Of a stretch of 64,000 bases of DNA, positions 38,979 to 48,331 are shown piece by piece. The notes below the pieces were generated by a model. It had not been told where the DNA came from. It worked only from the letters and a program-made list of their open reading frames with translations, and did no database searches. Source of the stretch: Halocatena marina (GTDB taxonomy: Archaea > Halobacteriota > Halobacteria > Halobacteriales > Haloarculaceae). Positions within the stretch are counted from its first letter, which is position 1. The number at the start of each line of letters is the position of its first letter. The DNA is taken from assembly GCF_023276375.1 (NCBI RefSeq), contig NZ_JALLPK010000003.1, positions 186,001 through 250,000 on the forward strand, given 5' to 3'. Made by a program: the position numbers and the translations under genes.

Positions 38979-39338
38979 GTGCCGCGTCTCGTTCGCACAT
39001 CAGAACGCTCAGCGTTCAGAGCGTTCGTGAATCGACTGGCGTGTGCCGTCGAAGAATACGGTATCTCGGTGGAGGTGAGGTCTGAGGCGTGGACGAGTCA
39101 GACGTGTCCGAACTGCGGCTCGACAGAGGACATGATCAGCCATCGGGATACACTGACGTACTCGTGCGGTTTCGAGGGACACGCCGACCTCACAGCGTCA
39201 GAGACGTTCTTGAGACGTCATCAGAAATCGACGATTTCTGATTGGCGAACGAGACACGTCGTGTCTCGTCACCGGCAGACGACGAGAACACAGTCGATGA
39301 CACGGTCTGTATGCCTCAAGTGGGGCGACCTTGATTGA
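38979..39338 (+). pseudogene. tnpB: TnpB (IS605/IS1341) C-terminal fragment
   Basis: The frame contains the TnpB zinc finger, [20 protein letters not shown] and [10 protein letters not shown], followed by the last RuvC Asp region ([14 protein letters not shown]). TnpB is an RNA-guided nuclease of IS200/IS605 elements. Only the last third is present; the RuvC Asp and Glu of the N-terminal parts are absent. A hairpin typical of the element's right end follows at 39432-39447. Confidence 0.8.
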
Positions 39339-39431
39339 CCAGAGTCACCATGCTCAATTCTCAACGAATCATATACGAACCCGCAAGTTGCCTCCGTGGG
39401 TCAGTAACCGATACCTCAGCGCGAAGAAACC

Positions 39432-39447
39432 TCGCCGTTCACGGCGA
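39432..39447 (+). repeat. IS605-type right-end hairpin
   Basis: TCGCCGT-TC-ACGGCGA forms a perfect stem about 95 bases after the tnpB stop and is followed by AGAAGATGTCA, like the subterminal hairpins of haloarchaeal IS605 elements. Confidence 0.5.
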
Positions 39448-39463
39448 AGAAGATGTCATTGCA

Positions 39464-40303
39464 TTATTCTGTCGGACTATCCAATTTTTCTCCGTCATCC
39501 TGCGGATGGTACCCGATTTGAGAACGTGCGTGTTCAAGTCCATACCACCGACGTTGATTATTACTCACGCCGCTGAAAATGCCGAACTCTACACTGGAAT
39601 CCTGAAGACAGCATTCGATTTGATGGGCAAAGTCACGACGAGACTGCCACATCCCCTTCATCCGTGCAACGGTTTCTTCATATTCAGGCCCCCCACGTTC
39701 TATCTCACCCTCGTCAACTGCACGCTCGGCATCTCCATGTGGATGGTCATACTCTGGCATTCGAACGCTGCACACCCGCAGCGCGTAGAACCGCTTTGGA
39801 TAGTCATAAGCTTCGACGTAGTATCGACCCATATCCTCACCATATGCCTTCGACATCCCATAGAACGAGTCTGGACGCACTGGGTCACGATGATTGATGA
39901 CCAGGCTATGGCCAGGATAGTAAATATCCGGAGCGAATTCATCTTCATACCCACCCATGACGTGGTTCGTCGAGAGGAAGACGAATGACTCGATTTCCGC
40001 CTCACGAGCGGCTTCGAGGGCATTGTACATCCCAATAATATTTGGTTCAAAGATGTCCTCCCACGTTCCATCTGTATATGGATAGGCCGCCATGTGGATC
40101 ATTGCGTCCTGGTCCTTAGCAGCCTCGCGGAGTGCATTATAGTCCGACACATCACCGATGACGGTGTCGTAACCTCCGTAGGGATGATCGCTGGGCCTGT
40201 CGGAGCGGTTGAAGTAGGTAAAATCGTAGGCGTCGTCTTCGTGCAGGTGGTCGATGACAGCGGTACCGCACCGGCCATAGGTACCAGTCATTAGGACGTC
40301 CAT
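39464..40303 (-). CDS. NAD-dependent epimerase/dehydratase family, probable uronate dehydrogenase
   Basis: An extended SDR of 279 residues starting at the ATG at 40303 (MDVLMTGTYGRCGTAVIDHL, Rossmann Gly motif). STNHVMGGYE and the catalytic YGMSKAYGE, with PYTDGTWEDIFEPNIIGMYN, match uronate dehydrogenases, which oxidise D-glucuronate or galacturonate to the aldarolactone. The upstream in-frame start at 40372 adds a segment without homology. The gene is transcribed divergently from a KdgD-type gene at 40593, and an aldehyde dehydrogenase relic follows that, forming a hexuronate oxidation block. Epimerase activity on another sugar cannot be excluded. Confidence 0.72.
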   Translation of the reverse strand: MDVLMTGTYGRCGTAVIDHLHEDDAYDFTYFNRSDRPSDHPYGGYDTVIGDVSDYNALREAAKDQDAMIHMAAYPYTDGTWEDIFEPNIIGMYNALEAAREAEIESFVFLSTNHVMGGYEDEFAPDIYYPGHSLVINHRDPVRPDSFYGMSKAYGEDMGRYYVEAYDYPKRFYALRVCSVRMPEYDHPHGDAERAVDEGEIERGGPEYEETVARMKGMWQSRRDFAHQIECCLQDSSVEFGIFSGVSNNQRRWYGLEHARSQIGYHPQDDGEKLDSPTE

Positions 40304-40592
40304 GTGAGTATTCCCTTGGTACGTCGTATTAAATTGATTGGGTTGTACACTGACCAGCCACCGAATGGCCATATCGATAATGTTTATTCCCTACCTCCAT
40401 TTCGCAGGCTTCAGAGTCAGCAAGTTCGGTTCTGCTGCTATTCGCGTATACTACTCTCGATCGCCGAATTTTTACTTAGAAGTACTAAGTCAGCGCAATT
40501 CAGAAGAATAACTCCCCCTAACGAGGGCTTGACACTGGTGTAGAATTGTAGCTTACGGTGGGTTTAATATTGTCCGCTCAGTCTTGCCATCA

Positions 40593-41531
40593 ATGTCATT
40601 AGCAGAAAACAGAGTACGTGATAGTCTACGTGGTGTCGCAGTGGGCCTATTGACGCCCTTCGATGAGGATCTCGAAATTGAACATCAAAAACTCGAATCG
40701 AATGCAAAATCGCTCTTAAATTCCGGTATTGATTTATTCCTCGCGGCTGCAAATATCAGTGAGTACCATTCGCTCACTATGCAAGAACGGGTCGACGTTA
40801 CGGAGACAACTGTTGAGACACTCCCAGATGATGCATGTGTTCTTGCTGGGGTCGGTGGCTCGACACGGTCTGCAATAGAATTGATCGGAGCCTATGACCG
40901 CATCGACGTAGATGCAATGATGGTCATGCCTCCTGATCACACGTACGTACACGAACGGGGGCTTCTTCGATATTACGAAAAGCTTGATGAGGCGACAGAG
41001 TCGCCACTTGTCCCGTATATTCGCGGCTTCAATCCATCTGTCCGGTTCCTCCGAGATCTTTCACGAATAAACGGCGTTACCGGGGTCAAGTACGCTCTTG
41101 AAGATCCCGTGAAACTCGGTGAGGCTACCTCCCTTGCAGAAGACGATGTCGTCTGGATTAATGGGTTGGCGGAACCGTATGCAGTTAGCTTCTGGGAAGA
41201 GGGAATCGAGGGGTTTTCTGCCGGTGTGAGTAACTTTCGACCTGAGGTTGGTCTAGCGCTCTTTGACGCGCTTACCAACGGGGATTGGGAGCTGGCTCGC
41301 CAGTTCCGCAATCTAACCCTCCCGTATCAGAATTTCCGTGGTGAGACAGGAGAAAATAACAATCTCCCTGGTGCAATAAGCGTCTCTGCAGTGAAGAAGG
41401 GCTTCGACCTGGCCGGACTATACGGTGGTTCAGTTCGCGAACCGATTCAACCCCTGTCACCGGCGGACGAACGCCGAGCAGAGGAGTTGTACAATCAACT
41501 TTCCGATGACATCGATCGCGTCATCAATTAA
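40593..41531 (+). CDS. DapA-family lyase/dehydratase, KdgD-like
   Basis: A 312-residue TIM-barrel enzyme of the dihydrodipicolinate synthase family. The Schiff-base Lys lies in INGVTGVKYALEDP, the conserved Tyr in LVPYIRGFNPS, and the substrate-loop region in LAAANISEYHSLTMQER. In the uronate oxidation route, 5-keto-4-deoxyglucarate dehydratase (KdgD) of this family makes 2,5-dioxovalerate; other members are 2-keto-3-deoxy acid aldolases. The adjoining uronate dehydrogenase and dioxovalerate-type aldehyde dehydrogenase favour KdgD. The start is the ATG at 40593 rather than a TTG at 40584. Confidence 0.72.
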   Translation: MSLAENRVRDSLRGVAVGLLTPFDEDLEIEHQKLESNAKSLLNSGIDLFLAAANISEYHSLTMQERVDVTETTVETLPDDACVLAGVGGSTRSAIELIGAYDRIDVDAMMVMPPDHTYVHERGLLRYYEKLDEATESPLVPYIRGFNPSVRFLRDLSRINGVTGVKYALEDPVKLGEATSLAEDDVVWINGLAEPYAVSFWEEGIEGFSAGVSNFRPEVGLALFDALTNGDWELARQFRNLTLPYQNFRGETGENNNLPGAISVSAVKKGFDLAGLYGGSVREPIQPLSPADERRAEELYNQLSDDIDRVIN

Positions 41532-42512
41532 TTAAGCGACCTGAACGAGAGCCTTGAGAAAACAATCCAGACAAAGGCTCTAATATTTCGTCAGAAAACG
41601 CGAACAAAGCAACCGGTAGTACCGATAGCTCCTTTTTTATTGAATACTGGACCGATCCTTATCCAGTGCAAAGTGGCTGCGATGGCTTTTGCAATCGGCT
41701 ATTCGTAATGGTTGTAAGCGACGTATAGTGGTCCGATTTCTGCATTGTGACGGACATTCATCGTGGACTGTTTCACGCGACGACAGTTTCGTTCATCGCG
41801 TGACTGTTCCATCCCTCTCCAAACCCAGTACGCATATTGCCCTCGAACATTCTATTCGAGACCTGCTGGAACATCCGACATCTAATAACATCACAGGCCA
41901 CTGCAACCTCGATGTTTTAGAGAACTTCTTTCACAAATTGGCGGTCAACATGAAATTACGCACTGTTTCTCAGATTGTGCATCATATTTGCCTAGGATTG
42001 AACGCAATCGGATTGACCTTAGACAGTGTTGTTCGCCAGGCGGGAACAGATATTCTTCGGGTATCAACTCACCTGTAGGAATAGAGATTTCCTGATGTTA
42101 CTCACGAACCGTGCTTTTGACGGCTTACAACGGGGACATCCAATGATTATAAGTAGTACAGTTTAGAGCTTCCTGGACCAATAGTATCTAAGATTGTCCC
42201 TCCTTAGGCATTTATTGCCGCTGCATATACCCAAATTTACAGTTGTGAGTTTGTAAAGTTCGCGTGTCGTGAACTCACAGACTAGATTGGTGAATAGGCA
42301 GACCATATGGGAGGTGAATTGGTAGAAGGAATAATAGAGAATTCACAACCATCGATCGTGGTCATCGGCGAGGAGACACTACATCGTAGAAGTGTAGAGT
42401 CATTTGTTGAAGGGGCGTTTGTCCAAACGTTGGCCTGAGGAGGTGGACCACACAACAGTGAGATTTGGACAGAAAGGGAGAGTACTTATGGATGCAACCG
42501 AATTTTTGCTTG
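41532..42512. other. long spacer, no gene recognised
   Basis: Almost 1 kb. One 129-codon frame (41689-42078, plus) has no recognisable family or motif and no clear promoter; it could be chance. No operator-like site was found. Confidence 0.4.
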
Positions 42513-43960
42513 ATGTCAAAAACCTACAATAACTTTGTCGGTGGCGAGTGGATCGATTCTTAGTCCGGTGAAACATTTGAAGTAACGAATCCCGCAGCGA
42601 AGGACGAAGTCGTCAGCATCCACCGGGCTTCGTCAAAGGCGGATGTCGATGTCGCACTTGAAACTGCAGTCAATGCTCAAGACGATTGGTAAGCAACACC
42701 TAGTCCCGCACGTGTGAGATACTCAGTGAAACCGGGAACAAACTCACCGAACGAAAAGATGGGGTAATCGAGATACTAGTCCGTGAGAAAGGAAAGACGT
42801 TTTCTGAAGCTTCAGGGGAAGTACAGCGAGCAATCGATATTTTTCCGCTACTATGGTTCGAGAGTGCGAAATATCGGGTGTAATGAAGGCGTCCAGTGGC
42901 ATTGATACAGACCTTTACACGAAGCGTAAGGCATTAGGAACGGTTTCGCTCATTACGCCGTAGAACTACCCGATTGCAATCCCAGTTTGGAAACTTGCAC
43001 CAGCACTTGCCACCGGTAATACCGTTGTACTCAAGCCAGCGTCTGAAGTCCCGACAATCGCCTCCATGGTCTTCGAATGCCTTGAAGAGACTGGACTTCT
43101 CCCGGTGTAGCGAACATCATTACGGGCTCAGGAAGTAAGGTTGGTAGCCCACTTATCGAGAGCGAGCGCGTAGATGGCGTCTCTTTCACTGGCAGCACGG
43201 CAGTTGGAACAACGGTTGCCGAGACGGCTGCGGTAGGTCTGAAACGAATCCAGTGCGAGATGGGAGGGAAAAATCCGACCGTTATTATGCCGAGTGCCGA
43301 TATCGGGACCGCTGCTAAAATCGTCGGTGTTGGGGCCTTTGGAACGACTGGCCAGTCGTGTACAGCGACCTCACGAGCTATTGTCCACGAAGCGGTCTAT
43401 GACGAATTTGTCAATTCCACCACCGAGTACGCAGAATCGATTGTTGTCAGGGACGGATTAGAGCATCCCGACATGGGACTGCACATTTCAGAGAGTGGAC
43501 TCCGGTCAATCCTCGAATACATTGATATTGGATTGGCTGAAGGGTGGACGCTCAAAACAGGGGCCATCATATCACCGATAGCGACTACAACAACGGCTAC
43601 TTCGTCGAACCAACTGTGTTCTCTGGAGTCGAAAATGATGCCCGGACTGCATAGGAGGAGATCTTCGGACCAATATTAGCTGTCGTGAAAGCGGAATCGT
43701 TCGAAGATGCGCTCTCACTTGCAAATGACGTTGATTACGGTCTTTCGGCGAGTATTATCCCACAGTATTTGACCGAAGAAAAACGATTCGTCAACGAGGT
43801 TGAGGCGGGTGACGCAAAAATTAATAAAAAGACGACGGGGCTTGAAGTTCATGTACCCTTCGGAGGGTACAAAGACTCATCAACCAATGCCTATCGAGAG
43901 CAGGGTGACGCAGGCCTTGATTTCTTCTCGTCTGTCAAAACTATCTATGAGAATTACTGA
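42513..43960 (+). pseudogene. aldehyde dehydrogenase (2,5-dioxovalerate type), heavily decayed
   Basis: The start at 42513 reads KTYNNFVGGEWIDS and meets TAG at 42561-42563, then SGETFEVTNPAAKDEVVSIH, NAQDDW and another stop. Further pieces are FGTTGQSCTATSRAIVHEA with the catalytic Cys, IQCEMGGKNPTVIMPSADIG with the general-base Glu, and a C-terminus KKTTGLEVHVPFGGYKDSST. Several stops and frameshifts occur throughout. This family oxidises aldehydes such as 2,5-dioxovalerate to alpha-ketoglutarate, so the last step of the uronate block appears lost here unless an intact copy exists elsewhere. Confidence 0.85.
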
Positions 43961-44098
43961 AAGGTAAAGTTCTCCTAATCACCGTCAGGAGAATTTTGTG
44001 TTGAGTTCAATCACGTTTGCAGCACTTTAGACGAAGTTTGCGAGTTCACTGTGTAGGCGGTCTTCAGTAAATCATCTTGATAGATCAGTGATACTGAC

Positions 44099-44929
44099 TG
44101 CTCCAAGAATTATCTCTGAAAACACGGGCAATACAGGCAGGATACAGTTCAATCGTCCCGGATGAGAGAGTCTCTCGAAACGACGGGGCGCCAGACGACG
44201 ACGAGCTTTTTGTCACTGATACAGAGACTGGTGAGACAGAGCTACTCGTCTCCATTGCGAAAATCGTCGACGAACTCGACATCGACTGTTCGAATCACGG
44301 GCCCGACTACTACTACGGCTGGCACACGATGTGGAGTCCCGACGCAGACCGCCTCCTGTTCCATCTCCGGTACTGGCCAGAAACCGGTGACTGGACCCGC
44401 TGGGTGTCAAACCTGATCTCGGTGCGGGCGGACGGGGCGGATATCCAACTTGTGCCGTCTGAATCCTGGCAACGCGGCGGTCACTATCATCGCTGGGCGC
44501 CAGACGAGAAGCGTGTCACGAGGAATCTCTCCCCTGCCGAGGGCGAACCAATTCGATTCGTCTCTTTCCGCCCGGATGGGAACGACCGCCGCATTGCTTA
44601 CTGACGACGTTGTCGACTCTGGCCACCCATTACTCCATCCGGACGGCCGGTCGCTTATCACTGATGCCTATCCTTGGGAATCGATGGCGTTCGACGATGG
44701 AACGGTGCCAATCCGGTTCGTCGACATTAAATCGGGAACTGAGCGCAACGTACTCCGTATCCCGACGACGCCAGTGTATATGGGTGGAGGTGACAAACGG
44801 ATGCGCGTCGATCCTCATCCTGCCTGGAGACCAGACTATCGATTTGTAGTCTTCAACACGTGTCCCAATGGACACCGAAAGGTGTACATCGCCGGTTTCG
44901 ACCACCTAGTCGGTGCCACTGCACTCTGA
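44099..44929 (+). pseudogene. oligogalacturonate-lyase-like (PL22-type) propeller, broken
   Basis: The frame ELFVTDTETGETELLVSI, NHGPDYYYGWHTMWSPDADR and SESWQRGGHYHRWAPDEKRV ends at 44602. One frame over it resumes as LLTDDVVDSGHPLLHPDGRS, LITDAYPWESM and VDPHPAWRPDYRFVVFNTCP. This pattern of HTMWSPD and SGHP..HPDGR..TDAYPWE is that of oligogalacturonide-lyase-like beta-propellers. A single indel near 44590 separates the parts and the N-terminal blade(s) are missing. Such proteins act on short unsaturated uronate oligomers; the exact activity of this branch is unknown. Confidence 0.65.
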
Positions 44930-44968
44930 ATTGGGTTGGTCGTGCTTCATCGTGAGTTTGTTCATAGG

Positions 44969-45289
44969 TCAAGTCTCTTCGGTTCGTTCAGTTCCTTGAA
45001 GTGGATGGATGAATAGCAGCCAAAGGAGATAAACAACCGATGTTGAAGCGATAAACGCAGGAATTCTCCCAGCGAGAGGTCTGAGAGCCACAAAAGCGAT
45101 GAGACCGAATGAAAGAGACCAAGCAATGCTTAAGATGACAAATTTACAGCGCACACCACCACGCTGGAGAGAAGAAGTATTGAAATAGTTGTCCGAAGCA
45201 AATTCTGCCTCCAGCTGAAGAGGACAAACTGAATCGCTCGCCGGATTATGCGAACTATTAACTATTGACTCAATCAACACGCCAATCAT
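44969..45289 (-). CDS. small hypothetical membrane protein
   Basis: The hydrophobic part holds two membrane segments (FVILSIAWSLSFGLIAFVAL and IPAFIASTSVVYLLWLLFI) and ends PLQGTERTEET. From the ATG at 45289 the protein would overlap the divergent dehydratase start; a GTG at 45154 would give a more plausible 61-residue form. No family is recognised. Coding is suggested only by the amphipathic pattern and the charged tail. Confidence 0.35.
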   Translation of the reverse strand: MIGVLIESIVNSSHNPASDSVCPLQLEAEFASDNYFNTSSLQRGGVRCKFVILSIAWSLSFGLIAFVALRPLAGRIPAFIASTSVVYLLWLLFIHPLQGTERTEET

Positions 45290-46445
45290 GAATATACAAG
45301 ATGTTCAGCTGTACCTCATTGACGAGAAAGCTGGTGGCCAGTCAGATGACTGGCGAACTGAGGCGACCATTGCCAGTCCGATGTCAGAGTTCGAAGCCTA
45401 CGGCGAACAGCGGTCCTCGTGGATGGGCCCCGGGAACGACCCGTTCGCCATCGAACTTACAACGGAGGACGGGACGACCGGCATCGCAGTAAACTCAGCT
45501 GGTGGTCCGCCGGCATGTGAAATAATCGACGGTCACTTTCGTTGGTTCATCGAGGGGGCGGACACTTTCGACAGACGACGGATTTGGGAGCAGATGTATC
45601 GATCACAGCTCCCTTATGGACAACGCGGCGTTTCAATGATTGCTTTGAGCGCTGTTGACCTCGCGCTGTGGGATCTCGCGGGTAAGTTAACTGACCAACC
45701 AGTCTATAATTTGGTTGGAGGAAAAGTCCGATCACAGATCCCCTGTTATCTCACCGCCCACGAGTCGATCCTGAATCGCGTCGCGGACGAACCATTTTTG
45801 GGCCTGAAACTGGCCGCCCCATATGGTCCCGCAGACGGATACGCCGAGGGACTGGCCCGGACTGAGTCGATGGTTGCCAGGGCGCGTGAGGCCATCGGCG
45901 ACGAACGTGAACTGATGTTGGACTGCTATATGGCTTGGGACAAAGAATTCACCGTCCGAGCCGCGGACAGACTCCGCGGATATGATATCAAGTGGTTCGA
46001 AGATGCACTTCATCCCGAATGCGTCGACCAGTACGCCGATGTGCGTAAACGGGTCTCTCCTATCCAGATTGCCGCAGGGAATATGGAGTTCGGTCATAAG
46101 GCATTCCACCAGTTACTTCACACCAGGGCCGCCGATATCTTGCAACCAGATCTACGCTGGGCGGGCGGACTAACCGAGGTGCAACGAATTGCGGAGATGG
46201 CCAAGCCATACGGTGTGCCAGTCGTTCCCCATGCGCCTTCAATCTACAGTTACCACTACGCCATCGCGAACCCGAACGCTCCATATGCAGAGTTCCTTGG
46301 GGTGTTCGAAGATGGTCAACTAACGGCACCCGATACACCTGTCGTCGGCGAACCGGAACCAATCGATGGGTTCATCGAACTCGATGACGCTCCCGGGTTC
46401 GGAGTCGACCTTGACCGGGACCGGTTACGGACCTACTCAGCATAG
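45288..46445 (+). CDS. enolase-superfamily dehydratase, RhmD (L-rhamnonate dehydratase)-like
   Basis: A complete 385-residue member of the mandelate racemase group. N-terminal capping domain; then GVSMIALSAVDLALWDLAGK, a metal Asp in ELMLDCYMAWDKEF, metal Glu in IKWFEDALHPE, and a His in VPVVPHAPSIYSYHYAI, all matching L-rhamnonate dehydratase. The third ligand position, normally GGEHEF as in the 54081 paralogue, here reads AAGNMEFGH, an Asn. Glucarate dehydratases use Asn at that position, so activity is possible, perhaps on another acid sugar. It would convert an aldonate to the 2-keto-3-deoxy acid. It is followed by the frameshifted SDR gene, as expected for the pathway. Confidence 0.78.
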   Translation: MNIQDVQLYLIDEKAGGQSDDWRTEATIASPMSEFEAYGEQRSSWMGPGNDPFAIELTTEDGTTGIAVNSAGGPPACEIIDGHFRWFIEGADTFDRRRIWEQMYRSQLPYGQRGVSMIALSAVDLALWDLAGKLTDQPVYNLVGGKVRSQIPCYLTAHESILNRVADEPFLGLKLAAPYGPADGYAEGLARTESMVARAREAIGDERELMLDCYMAWDKEFTVRAADRLRGYDIKWFEDALHPECVDQYADVRKRVSPIQIAAGNMEFGHKAFHQLLHTRAADILQPDLRWAGGLTEVQRIAEMAKPYGVPVVPHAPSIYSYHYAIANPNAPYAEFLGVFEDGQLTAPDTPVVGEPEPIDGFIELDDAPGFGVDLDRDRLRTYSA

Positions 46446-46547
46446 CCGACCACAGTGGATGCAGCACCCGAGAATGATGGATAGCGACTGGAAGAATCGG
46501 GAATGTAAACTTCCAAATTTAATATCAACTTAGGGCAACCGCTACGT

Positions 46548-47322
46548 ATGGAAGATGATAGACTGGCCGGAAAACACATCATAGTCACGGGTGGTGCAAC
46601 CGGTATCGGGCGTGGTGATACGCATCGCAATTGCGGGGGCAACGTCTCGGTGTTCGACCTCAAATCAGCCGTCGAAACGACAGAGGCAATCGCGGACGTC
46701 GGAAGAGAGGTAGGAAGTTACGAAGTCGACGTCACAGATCGCGCTGCGCTCACGGAGGCCGTTGAAGACGCGATACAGGCACGTGGGCCAATTTCTGGGT
46801 TAGTGAACAGCGCCGGCATCCAAACGAAACGCCCATTTCTCGAGACGTCACCGGATGAGTTACTCCACCAACTGCGCATCAACGTCGGTGGCACGTTTAT
46901 CGCTTCCCAGGTAGTGGCGTCCCATTTGGCGGACCACGACGAGGGGGGTGCAATTGTTAATATTGGCTCGCTCGTCGGAGCTGGGGGTCCGAATCGGGGA
47001 CAGGCATCGTACGCTACCTCGAAGGTAGCCATTGCTTCGATCACAACGGTGATGGCGATGGAACTAGCTGACCACGATATCAGGTGTAATGTCATTCACC
47101 CTGGTGCGATCGATACGCCCATATTGGCAGCGTTCGCTGATGAATCGGAGGATGAGAGTTCAGAACGGACCATAGACGGTGTCGGCTTGCAGATAGACAC
47201 CTGACCGAATCGACAAACCCGAGGACATCGGCCACCTCTGTGTGCTCCTCCTTTCGCAAGAGGGTGAATGGATGACAGGTCAAAACTTCATTGTCGATAG
47301 TGGCATTGCCCACGCAGGGTGA
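46548..47322 (+). pseudogene. SDR-family dehydrogenase copy 2, frameshifted
   Basis: Paralogue of the 11010 gene: HIIVTGGATGIGRG, VNSAGIQTKRPFLETSPDEL, NIGSLVGAGGP, catalytic YATSKVA. A small deletion after GIGRG (DTHRNCGGNVSVFDL) shortens the coenzyme site. Near 47195 a 1-2 base indel ends the frame at 47204, while the next frame carries the true C-terminus PEDIGHLCVLLLSQEGEWMT and FIVDSGIAHAG to 47322. As it stands the protein lacks its last strands. Confidence 0.8.
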
Positions 47323-47471
47323 TCGACAAATAACGACGACTCCGAATTGTTGTAAAACTAGAACAGCTATGCTCTTCTCGCTTTTGCAGATACATCGCCT
47401 ATAATGGTCTCCGAGAGGGAGACGGTGGAATTCTGGGTTTACTCTCGTCGAAAACAATCTGATGACTAATT

Positions 47472-47484
47472 CCGGTATTATCGG
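47472..47484. promoter_or_regulatory. operator-like near-palindrome (exact consensus)
   Basis: CCGGTATTATCGG, identical to the reverse complement of the site at 14918-14930, 150 bases after the SDR relic. Confidence 0.5.
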
Positions 47485-47918
47485 TATGTCTATTGCATAT
47501 CGAATTGAGCCTCGAAGATAAACACGGAATAGGAAACGACGCTCGGAACCAGAAACCGAGGGATTTCGAAAAGGTAACTGCTCAGGACACAAGCCTGTGG
47601 GGGTATCCCCTGCCTGAATCCAGTTTGAATCAATAAATACCATACCTTTACACAACTATTATTGTAAAGATGTTCAGCAGCCCTTTTGCACTTAGCTCAG
47701 ATAATGCCAACCAGTCAATAGAGACGTATTGAGAGTCGTCATATGATGGGCTCATTCCGGAAGGCCATACGCCAATGCCGGATAGTATCCCAAATGAGTG
47801 GTCATAACCACGTTCGTGTAGCACGGACTGCGTACGGTATTTTTGTTAGTAGGGCTATTATTAGTGTTTCTCATACCCTGTCACCCGCCTATGTAACAGC
47901 TGTGGACTCAAATTCTTT

Positions 47919-47931
47919 CCGGTATTGTCGG
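47919..47931. promoter_or_regulatory. operator-like palindrome (exact consensus)
   Basis: CCGGTATTGTCGG, extended by TT/AA to TTCCG-N7-CGGAA, 400 bases before the lactonase at 48332. Confidence 0.5.
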
Positions 47932-47950
47932 AACCTCATGGGAATTTCGA

Positions 47951-48250
47951 TTATGTCATGCAGGGCAACTCGGTCATCCATATTTTGTCTTTATCCATGA
48001 CGGCTGGGCTCAACGTTTCCTCCCACACCGCAATAGCGTCGTTCGCCTCGATCTCCTCACCGATTGCGACCGAGTTTTCAAACCACCAGGAAGCCGTACA
48101 AACGTCCATCTTCCTCGAATGCACCGTATACATACACCCCGAAAGGAGCCTAAGAGAGGCAGCTTCGAGGACGTCGGGGAACGTCCTCGTAGTCCACTTG
48201 GTGCGCTTGCTGCTGTCCGCCTTTGATTCACAGACGGAACGCTGTTCACG
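47951..48250 (-). pseudogene. rhaM: second L-rhamnose mutarotase gene, decayed
   Basis: Pieces in different frames align with the rhaM gene at 21121: IKGGQQQAHQVDYEDVP near 48210, DVLEAASLRLLSG and MYTVHSRK, then in another frame FEEDGRLYGFLVV, and finally EEIEANDAIAVWEETLSPAV with MDKDKIWMTE, equivalent to the IVIDEDDTWMDE tail. Two or three indels separate them and the first residues carry a stop. The alignment is by eye and individual pieces are short. Confidence 0.55.
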
Positions 48251-48331
48251 CGACTCGACCAATTCTCGATTGATTCATCGTCGTATTCCAGCAGTAAGGT
48301 TTAGTGTGATAGTGCACATTGTCGATATTGA

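Larger units (their letters stand above)
47323..47950. other. spacer with two operator-like sites
   Basis: No gene recognised. It contains the exact-consensus sites at 47472-47484 and 47919-47931. Confidence 0.45.

Noticed and set aside
38979..39338. Active RNA-guided TnpB nuclease
   Set aside because: Only the C-terminal zinc finger and last RuvC part remain; the protein cannot be functional.
41689..42078. 129-codon open frame in a long spacer
   Set aside because: No family, no clear promoter and a composition unlike neighbouring genes; mentioned only in the spacer entry.
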